A stretch of DNA of 25,167 nucleotides from Thermoplasmatota archaeon (GTDB lineage Archaea; Thermoplasmatota; Penumbrarchaeia; Penumbrarchaeales; Penumbrarchaeaceae), in assembly GCA_030591285.1 (NCBI GenBank), contig JAUVBH010000003.1, forward strand, positions 1-25,167, read 5' to 3'. The notes beneath the pieces were generated by a model. It was not told where the DNA came from and did not search any database. It saw nothing but the letters and a program-made list of their open reading frames with translations. The position numbers and the translations under genes are program-made. Numbering within the stretch: the stretch's first letter is position 1; every line of letters starts with the position of its first letter. This document shows, piece after piece, positions 15,721 through 22,800 of the stretch.

Positions 15721-17001
15721 TCAATTGTCAAATTCATCCAGGGTAGTGATCCTCCTTTTGCTGAGGTACTGTGTATGGGCTTTCCAGTTCTTCATATCTG
15801 ACAGCTGATCCACTCTGGAGATCAGCTGTCCCATGTCCTCCAGCACTTCAGGTTCCGTTTCCATGGCCTTTTTTACACATTCCCTAATGACCCAGACCCC
15901 AAGTGGTGCCCAATAGTCGCCAGTGATCCATCTGATCACTGTGAATCCAGCATTCCTTCTGATCCTTTCAAGATAGTTCAGGACAGATAATCTTGCAGAA
16001 TAGTATGCACCGGTTATGTTCGATGCATAGGACCTTCTTCCCCTTGGTCCTTCATGATCTGTGACGACCGGACTATTTCCCCAGAGAGAATCGTTCTGCC
16101 ATTGTTCAAGCATTTCGAAACGGAATGGAGGTGGATAAAGGGCTATCAGGAAATGGTTACCAAAACGCTCGGTTTTGAATAGCATATATCTGTCCAGCGC
16201 TGGCATCTCTATTACCTTTCCACGAAGTTCCAATGAGACGATATCATCAACTGCAGTGATCGTCCACCTTGTCGGGACCAGTTTTCTTCGTTTCCCCTCT
16301 CCCAGCATTCCAATGCTGAAGAGTTTGACCATATGTTCCAGAGGAATTCCGCTTCTGAACAGATCTATTGAAGCATCCGATGCTTTGAGGTCGGTATCAT
16401 CAACCACTTTCTCGACAGGCCTCGGAACCATTGGATTCTCATTGACATTGACCCTGCTCACATTCACAGACGGACCCATTGGCATCGATATGGAATCCAC
16501 ATTGGGGCCCTCAAGACGTTTTCCCCCATATCTAGAGATCAACATCTCGGTATCAAGGGACCGTGCAGAAAGAGCAAGTTCCTGAATTGAATCGAGGATC
16601 TTTCTTCCCTTGATCGGAATGTTCTTCTCGATCTTGATAAGAGGATCTGAACCAATCTCTCTTGGATCTTTCGATGTCCTCACATCCAACCGATGTTTGC
16701 CCCTTACCAGGGATGTTCTCATGGAATAGACATCCTCGATGGACCTTGAAAAAAGAAAAGAGCCGGATTCCAATCTTTCCGGGAGAGGAATATCTATGGG
16801 TGTGGTCAGAGGTCCCACTGTGATCCTGGGGTAACCATATCTGCCCACAAAGATCGAGGGGGGTGAAGGTCCATCGATGGAATCCCCTTTGACCTCCATG
16901 GGTTTGACCCTTTCTCTTACCCTTTCCAGTAATGGACAGCGACCCAGGCCACAAAGGTCCTTGGTGCCTTTGCATCTGGAACAGTAAGGGAAGGCCATCA
17001 T
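15721..17001 (-). CDS. nreA: Archaeal DNA repair protein NreA
   Basis: Nre proteins are archaea-specific; in haloarchaea NreA is reported to act in repair of DNA-damage lesions and to bind PCNA. The N-terminus carries a C-x2-C-x6-C-x4-C zinc-finger-like cluster (C7, C10, C17, C22), then the characteristic SIFVGRYGYPRITVGPL segment. Central conserved blocks include FRFEMLEQWQNDSLWGN and SYASNITGAYYSARL. The extreme C-terminus, RRITTLDEFDN, resembles a PIP box (QxxLxxFF) but lacks the leading Gln and the second aromatic. Length of 426 residues is usual. Translation may start at the second Met (16998), which sits about 25 nt from a TATA-like element and would be leaderless. It is divergent from pdxS. 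Confidence 0.9.
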   Translation of the reverse strand: MMAFPYCSRCKGTKDLCGLGRCPLLERVRERVKPMEVKGDSIDGPSPPSIFVGRYGYPRITVGPLTTPIDIPLPERLESGSFLFSRSIEDVYSMRTSLVRGKHRLDVRTSKDPREIGSDPLIKIEKNIPIKGRKILDSIQELALSARSLDTEMLISRYGGKRLEGPNVDSISMPMGPSVNVSRVNVNENPMVPRPVEKVVDDTDLKASDASIDLFRSGIPLEHMVKLFSIGMLGEGKRRKLVPTRWTITAVDDIVSLELRGKVIEMPALDRYMLFKTERFGNHFLIALYPPPFRFEMLEQWQNDSLWGNSPVVTDHEGPRGRRSYASNITGAYYSARLSVLNYLERIRRNAGFTVIRWITGDYWAPLGVWVIRECVKKAMETEPEVLEDMGQLISRVDQLSDMKNWKAHTQYLSKRRITTLDEFDN

Positions 17002-17013
17002 TTCTCAATGGAA

Positions 17014-17028
17014 ATTGTATTTATAAAG
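17014..17028. promoter_or_regulatory. TATA-like region between nreA and pdxS
   Basis: attgtatttataaag lies about 25 nt before the nreA start on the minus strand, predicting a leaderless nreA mRNA. It could also work rightward for pdxS with a leader of about 60 nt; a second candidate for pdxS is caaatacg near 17063-17070. Confidence 0.4.
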
Positions 17029-17105
17029 TAATACCCCAGGGGTGTGTGCTTCTAATAAAGCTCAAATACGGCTTATCGTATGGAGGCTCAATCCGAGGTA
17101 ATACC

Positions 17106-18014
17106 ATGCCTAGAGAATTTGATCTCGAAAAGATGAGACATGGAACAGTGCTCCTCAAGAGGGGCTTTGCGAAGATGCAGAAGGGCGGCGTCGTCATGGA
17201 CGTCACAAATGCAGAGCAGGCCCATATCGCTGAGGAAGCCGGAGCTGTTGCAGTTATGGCACTTGAAAGGGTACCAGCTGACATCAGGGCGCAAGGAGGA
17301 GTTGCCAGAATGGCAGATCCGACTAAGATAATTGAGATAATCGACAATGTCTCCATCCCCGTCATGGCAAAGGCAAGGATCGGACATTTTGTTGAGGCCC
17401 AGATACTGGAATCCCTGGGAGTCGACATGATCGATGAATCTGAAGTGCTGACACCTGCAGATCCGCATTACCACATCACGAAAAGGAACTTCAACATACC
17501 ATTTGTATGCGGCGCAAGAAGTCTTGGAGAGGCTCTCAGAAGGATCCATGAAGGGGCAGCCATGATCAGGGCCAAGGGGGAGGCAGGAACCGGAGATATC
17601 ATTGAAGCGGTCCGCCACCAGCATGCGATAATGGGTGCTGTCAGATCATTGAAAGGAAAGTCTCAAGAGGAACTATTCTCAGTGGCCAGAGAGATCGAGG
17701 CACCTGTGGAACTTGTGATCGAAGTTGCCGAACTTCAGAGACTCCCTGTTGTAAACTTCGCAGCAGGAGGTATCGCCACACCTGCCGATGCAGGATTGAT
17801 GATGCAGATGGGATCAGATGGTGTTTTCGTTGGTTCCGGAATTTTCAAATCAAAGAAACCTGAGTTCATGGCAAAGGCTATTGTTGAAGCAGTGACCCAT
17901 TTTGATGATCCTGCAACACTTGCAAAAGTTTCCAAGGGAATAGGCGACCCCATGGCAGGGATAAATGTCGCGGATATACCCGTAGAGAAACAGCTTCAGA
18001 ACAGAGGTTGGTAG
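17106..18014 (+). CDS. pdxS: Pyridoxal 5'-phosphate synthase, synthase subunit PdxS
   Basis: PdxS makes pyridoxal phosphate from ribose 5-phosphate, glyceraldehyde 3-phosphate and ammonia supplied by PdxT. It is a (beta/alpha)8 barrel that assembles as a dodecamer. Highly conserved segments run throughout: MQKGGVVMDVTNAEQAHIAE, VPADIRAQGGVARMADP, VMAKARIGHFVEAQ with the first catalytic lysine K89, VCGARSLGEALRRI, and IRAKGEAGTGDI with the second lysine K157. The closing FAAGGIATPADAGLMMQMG and DGVFVGSGIFKS bind the phosphate. Length of 302 residues is normal. GAGGT sits 6 nt before ATG 17106; the open frame upstream to 16932 overlaps nreA and is not coding. pdxT is not in this window, which is unusual for bacteria but common in archaea. 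Confidence 0.97.
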   Translation: MPREFDLEKMRHGTVLLKRGFAKMQKGGVVMDVTNAEQAHIAEEAGAVAVMALERVPADIRAQGGVARMADPTKIIEIIDNVSIPVMAKARIGHFVEAQILESLGVDMIDESEVLTPADPHYHITKRNFNIPFVCGARSLGEALRRIHEGAAMIRAKGEAGTGDIIEAVRHQHAIMGAVRSLKGKSQEELFSVAREIEAPVELVIEVAELQRLPVVNFAAGGIATPADAGLMMQMGSDGVFVGSGIFKSKKPEFMAKAIVEAVTHFDDPATLAKVSKGIGDPMAGINVADIPVEKQLQNRGW

Positions 18015-18048
18015 TTCATTCATATCTCGATCTAACAACAGTATCAAA

Positions 18049-18064
18049 AGGTTGAAATACTATC
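18049..18064 (+). promoter_or_regulatory. Promoter-like element for the structured RNA
   Basis: The stretch ggttgaaatactatcc, with gaaatact centred near 18056, is 25 nt before the G-run at 18081 where the folded RNA begins. The alternative AT-rich ttgtaaataaat (18069-18080) would start transcription inside the first hairpin, which makes it less likely. Confidence 0.35.
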
Positions 18065-18080
18065 CTATTTGTAAATAAAT

Positions 18081-18192
18081 GGGATGCATAGGGTGTCAGT
18101 CCCTATAAGAAAAACGTACCTCAAGGCAGGTACCCCAAACTTTTAATTTGTTGGGCTTCCCGTCAGGCCTTCGCCTGTGCATCCCGCCCGGG
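18081..18192 (+). ncRNA. Structured RNA or riboswitch-like leader upstream of an M29-like aminopeptidase
   Basis: A closing helix pairs GGGATGCA (18081-18088) with TGCATCCC (18178-18185), 8 perfect pairs. Inside it are four hairpins. P2 is TAGGG/CCCTA (18089-18105) with loop TGTCAGT. P3 is GTACCT/AGGTAC (18116-18133) with loop CAAGGC. P4 is CCCaAAC/GTTGGG (18134-18155) with one bulged A and a U-rich loop. P5 is CAGGC/GCCTG (18164-18177) with loop CTTC, stacking directly on the closing helix. Loop 3 AAGGC can also pair with GCCTT of P5 (18167-18171). The 25 nt to the ATG hold the Shine-Dalgarno GAGGGGGG. It does not fit tRNA (no D-loop GG, no TTC arm), 5S rRNA, SRP RNA or box C/D RNA. Either a cis-regulatory leader or a stand-alone small RNA; class not recognised. 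Confidence 0.6.
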
Positions 18193-18210
18193 TAGAAGAG
18201 AGGGGGGAAA

Positions 18211-19155
18211 ATGGACAAGATCAAGAAAGCCCAGATGAGCATGATTAACTGCCTGGCCCCAAAGAGGTCAGACAGGGTACTCATTCTTTGTGACAAAAAT
18301 ACCCTGGAATTAGCCCAGGCTTTTTTCGAAGCCGCAGAGGGATTGAACGTTGAAACTATCCTGGTGGAACTTCCGGTTGGGAGTCATCATGGAGATGAAC
18401 CCCCAACCCTTGTCGCCGATGCAATGATCCACTCCGATGTGATAATTGCGCCTACAACATTTTCGATCACTTACACAAATGCCACAAGGGCCGCACTTGC
18501 AAGAGGTGCCCGTGTTGCCACAATGCCTGGACTAACAATGGATATGTTGATAAAAGGGGGTCTTCTAGCGGATTATGTGAAGATCGCCAGAAATATTCGT
18601 AAGTTTGGAAAGAAATTCCAAAGAGCAAAAGAGGTCCAGGTCAAGACCAGTTTAGGAACAGATATCACTTTCTCTATCCAGGGGAGGAGATGGATCCTGG
18701 ATGATAATGGGCTTTGTCATAAGAGAGGCTTCATTACAAATCTGCCTGCAGGTAAAGTATTCATTGCTCCTCAGGAGAAGTCCGCAAACGGCAGGATCGT
18801 AATCGATGGAGCTTTTATGGACAGGTCTGAAGAGAATGTGGAAATAACCGTGAAGGACGGTTTAGCAACTGAGATCAAAGGGAATGCTGATGCAGAATCC
18901 TTGATGGACAGGGGTAAATGTGCAAGGACCATCTGTGAGTTCGGGATCGGCATGAACCCGATGTCAAAGGTCATTGGCAATATACTGGAGGATCAGAAAG
19001 CGCTTGGGACCGTGCATTTTGGGTTTGGTGACAACTCCACCTTCGGGGGAGAAGTCAAGTGTGATATCCACGTGGATGGGATGGTGTTAGATCCTGATGT
19101 GTTCATAGATGGAAAAGAGATAATCAAGAAGGGAAAACTGATATTGAAACTGTGA
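18211..19155 (+). CDS. M29-like (AmpS/aminopeptidase T family) metallopeptidase
   Basis: The C-terminal half carries the family pattern. EFGIGMNP (first metal-ligand Glu) is followed by ILEDQKALGTVHFGFGDN (Glu and His ligands) and GGEVKCDIHVDGMVLDP (His and Asp ligands). The N-terminal half is an alpha/beta domain beginning with a Cys/Lys-containing helix and RVLILCDKNT. M29 enzymes are leucyl-type aminopeptidases with a dinuclear metal centre. At 314 residues this is about 90 residues shorter than Thermus aminopeptidase T, matching a shorter archaeal subgroup, so activity is probable but unproven. ATG 18211 has GAGGGGGG just upstream. A structured RNA occupies the leader, suggesting control at translation or transcription. 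The downstream gene has its own TATA-like element. Confidence 0.83.
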   Translation: MDKIKKAQMSMINCLAPKRSDRVLILCDKNTLELAQAFFEAAEGLNVETILVELPVGSHHGDEPPTLVADAMIHSDVIIAPTTFSITYTNATRAALARGARVATMPGLTMDMLIKGGLLADYVKIARNIRKFGKKFQRAKEVQVKTSLGTDITFSIQGRRWILDDNGLCHKRGFITNLPAGKVFIAPQEKSANGRIVIDGAFMDRSEENVEITVKDGLATEIKGNADAESLMDRGKCARTICEFGIGMNPMSKVIGNILEDQKALGTVHFGFGDNSTFGGEVKCDIHVDGMVLDPDVFIDGKEIIKKGKLILKL

Positions 19156-19227
19156 ACATCCATTCCTATCTGGATAACCTTTTTGTATTATGACCCATTC
19201 AAACCCCATACGCAGGAGGACCCTATA

Positions 19228-19884
19228 ATGGCAAATCAACCCTCTGATGATACAACTCTATTGGACCAGATGCTCGAGGGATTAAAGGACCCCATTACAA
19301 TTGTCGTTCACGAGCATCCCCAGAAGAATGAGACCCTTGAAGAGTTCAAACCAAAGGTGGATGAACTTGCAGAGAAGTATGAACTGATAAGTGTAAAATA
19401 TGTCCAGGAAGAGGGTGAATCCGGGGATAATGTGGAACATCTCGTGGATCATTTTCCAGCCTTTGTTATTGTAGATAAGAAAAAAAAGGACCATGGTATC
19501 CGTTTCTATGGATGTCCTTCAGGGAATATCTTCAAGAGCCTGGTAAAAGTGATATCAATGATCTCTACCGGGGAACATGGTATAGAAGATGATATCCTTG
19601 AAATGGCAAAGAAGATCGGAGATACAGATGTCCAGGCCCTAATTACTCCGAATGCCCCATCCATCAATTCAACCATCGATGCATTGAACACCCTTGCCTA
19701 TCTCAATCCAAAGGTGAAATCCAGTATCCTTGAACTGATACAGTTCCCGGATATTGCAGAGCAGTATCGTGTTCTTGGCATCCCCAAGACCATCATTAAT
19801 GAGACCCAGCATTATACTGGACAATTCAGTTTGAAGGAGTGTCTGGAGATAATCCAGAAAAAGATCTCTGATGCTGAGGGATGA
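19228..19884 (+). CDS. Protein disulfide oxidoreductase-like protein lacking catalytic cysteines
   Basis: The layout is that of archaeal PDO, two thioredoxin-fold units in about 218 residues. The first unit runs from ITIVVHEHP to the FPAFVIVDKKKKDHGIRFYG strand pair, with the RFYGCPSG..FKSLV phrase typical of PDO (RFYGxPAGxEF). The second has DVQALITPNAPSINSTIDA, where active PDOs read FvTPTCPYCP, then YRVLGIPKTIINE with the cis-Pro. Both redox CxxC motifs are gone: the second is APSI, and the first unit has HPQKNET at that place. Only two isolated cysteines remain (YGC and KEC). It cannot be a dithiol oxidoreductase and may act as a scaffold or chaperone. AGGAGGA precedes ATG 19228 by 7 nt; an upstream in-frame start at 19183 lacks a site. 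It ends 5 nt from the convergent giant gene. Confidence 0.82.
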   Translation: MANQPSDDTTLLDQMLEGLKDPITIVVHEHPQKNETLEEFKPKVDELAEKYELISVKYVQEEGESGDNVEHLVDHFPAFVIVDKKKKDHGIRFYGCPSGNIFKSLVKVISMISTGEHGIEDDILEMAKKIGDTDVQALITPNAPSINSTIDALNTLAYLNPKVKSSILELIQFPDIAEQYRVLGIPKTIINETQHYTGQFSLKECLEIIQKKISDAEG

Positions 19885-19889
19885 TCTGA

Positions 19890-22800
19890 TCATTCCATCC
19901 TGGAAAGCTCTTCTCTGATGGACTTTATTGTTGTGGCACAACCAAAAAGATCTCCTTCTTTAAGGAGTAGGTTGCCCTCACTGTAAAGGTCCTCAGCAGA
20001 TCCGCTTTCGAAACCTTTCTTTTTCAATTTATCCAGTGTCGCCCTGACAGTATTCAGGGCTTTACTCATATCCATATGGACCTTCCCTATTTTGATCGCA
20101 ATGGACATCGCCACCCTGTACTCCTTGATGGCTTCCGATCTTTCTCCCTTCTCCAGCAGCTTCTCTCCATTTTCGAACCTAGACCTTGCATCATCAAGCT
20201 GTGACATCATGGGGAATCGATCAAAGAACAATTTGAGGTTCTCCCGAACCTTCTCGGCTTCGACGGTGTCATCCTTCTTCCTGACAGAGGTATCGATCTC
20301 GAGTATGTCCTCCATCATCACACCGACCTCATCAACTTGTTCTGGAGCCTCTCCTTTCAGGGCTTTGGAGTCACTTTCCATCAATTTCTCGATCCTGGCC
20401 CCTGCAATGGATCTGGCGATATCCGTCAATTCGCCTCCCTTCTTCTCCGGTTCCTCTATCTTTGGTTCCTCTAACTCTGGCTCTTCGATCTCTGGTTCCT
20501 CTTGGATGACCTCTTCAGGCTCCGGGGGGGCTTTGGGTTTCTCCTCTATCAGCTTCTTCTTAATTTCCATCTCCTTTGCCAATCGGGAGATCCCACTTTC
20601 CGATCTTGGTGTCTTTATCGAACCACCCTTGTTCTTTCTCATCTTCAGCGGTTTTTTCCGGGATAATATGTCAATTCCTGGAGAATCGGGAGCTTCTTCT
20701 ATCAATTTGCTGCTTCCACCTGGGAGGACTCCCTTCTGTTCCATCTTCTTGATATGCCCCTCGACCCTCTCCCATGTTCTGAAGAACCTGTTCCAATCAC
20801 GCTTATCGAACTGCTTTGTGAGATTAGTGATATCCGAGGACAGGAGGTTATCATCGACTTTCCCCGCTTCAAGCTCCATTTCCTCAAGGATGTCAAGCCT
20901 TTTTCTAGCTCTCCATTCCTGTTCCAGCTCGATGATATCATTGTTGAGCCGAGCGATACTATCCGATAGCTCCTCCACCATCTTGGGATCTGGATCCTTG
21001 TAAAGTGAAGTGGTCGTGTCCAGGAAACCAGAGATACGGTCGGTCATCTCATCGATCCGTTCCTGGAAACGCTCATCAGTTATTGCATCGAAAACGTCCT
21101 TTGCCAGCTCATCAAGTTCCTGGACCTCGGTCAGAGTGTTTTCGATGTTCTGCATCTGGATCAGAGATCTGAGGTTTCCTAGCTCTTTTTCCAGGCCCGT
21201 CAGTTCCTCCTCAATGCCATCCGCTTTCTTGGATTTGATCTTTTTTGCCAGGTCCTGGGCCTTTTTGACTATCTGCTTTGCCTTTGGATCTTTCAGGGTG
21301 AGGCCCGATTCCAGGATCACAGAAGCTCTATCAAGTAGACCCCGTTCAATGGACATCTCAATTGCATTATCGAGAAGTTTGCTGGTATCATGGAGCAGCT
21401 TGGGCAGGTCTTCCATTGAACCATCCTTGAGGTTGGTCTTTACCTCCTTTAGCTGTATCCTCATCTCCCTTGGCATACTTTCAGGAAGGAGTCTAGCACT
21501 ACTCTTCAACAGATCCTCATATCCCTGTCGGTAAGCTTCGTATCTATCATTTGCACCTAGCTTGATCGACGCTATAAGCCGATCATGAATGGAGATCACT
21601 AGTTTGACATCCTTTTCAGGGTTTGACCCCTTGTCCATAAGGACAACCGAGTAGTCACCGGAGATCTTGGTTGTATCTATCTCAAGCTCCTCTGCCACAG
21701 ATAAGAACGTTTTGATCTCTTCCATTCTCTTTTCCTTGATCTCAATATAGGCAGCATCTCTGAGGTCCGATAGCAGGGTCTGGGCTCCGGTCATCAGATC
21801 CCATGCCTCTCTATGTTTCATATTGTCCAGGAGGACCTCTGATCTGTTCACCATGGAAAGAATATCCATAACTGACTGCCTGTCAACTCCCATCTCGGTG
21901 AGGCCTTCAATACCCGATCTGATGATCTCCTCGAGTTCCGATGTGGCTTTCGAAAGCAGGGCCATTACCTTTTTTTCAAGTTCGGTATTGAATTTGTAAG
22001 CATCTTCCAGAATATCCATTGAAGAGATCTCAGACGCTGATTTTGTGAGATTCTGAAGCTGTCTTTTTTCTCCACTCAACGGGAAGCCATATCCCTGGCC
22101 CTCCTTGAGCTTCTCCTGGCATATCTCAAGTTTCTTGTCAATCTCTTTTGGAAGGGTTTTCAGAATGAAATCCTGTATGTCATTCTGGATCCTGGCCAGG
22201 TGGTTTATGATCTCTGTCATTGGTCCGCTTTCCTCACCTGACATGATCTTCTTGCAGCGGCCGATGGAGACACTCCAATCCTTCTTCTCAACTCCCAACC
22301 CCCTTAGCCTCAGGATCTCTCCCTCTGTGGAGTGAATGAGTCCCTCCAGCTCCTTCCGGTAATTCTCGGAAAGTATCTTCTCGACATTCTCATAAAGTTC
22401 ATTGGTAAGTATCTCGGAAAGTCTGTGATTTTCCTGTTTCAAAGATCTCTCGATAACCCTTCTTACCGGTTCCACATTTCTGGCAAGTTCCTCATCCATA
22501 CCGAGGAAATCAACCTCTCCCAGTAGGAGGTCCAGGTTCCGAAGCCTGAATCTGATCTTTGAGATCTTCTGCTGCTCTTCGAAGTAACCGATCTTTTCCA
22601 TGAGATCCTTTACCTTTTCGAAGAGTGCCTGCTGGTCCTTCTCCTCTTCAAGGTTGTCCGTGATCTCCAAGAATTCATTGCGCAGATCGTTGACCTTTGC
22701 TCCATCCTTTTCAATTAGCTGAAGGTTCAGGTCGATCTCCTTGAGGACCCTCTCCGTTTCCTTTTTGTAAAATGATGCGGAGTCCTCTACATATTTTTCC

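Noticed and set aside
16932..17105. N-terminal extension of PdxS
   Set aside because: It overlaps the start of nreA and the intergenic promoter, has no family similarity, and the canonical PdxS start with GAGGT lies at 17106.
18081..18185. tRNA (possibly with intron) suggested by a 7-8 bp end-pairing helix
   Set aside because: No U8-like position, no GG in a D-loop, no T-arm with TTC, and the internal hairpins do not match a cloverleaf. It also lacks the sequence expected of 5S rRNA or SRP RNA.
20092..21003. 303-residue open frame on the plus strand
   Set aside because: It is the antisense image of the Glu/Lys-rich coiled-coil gene, giving Ser/Phe/Leu-rich sequence with no domain. The opposite frame spans 1491 codons with clear domains.
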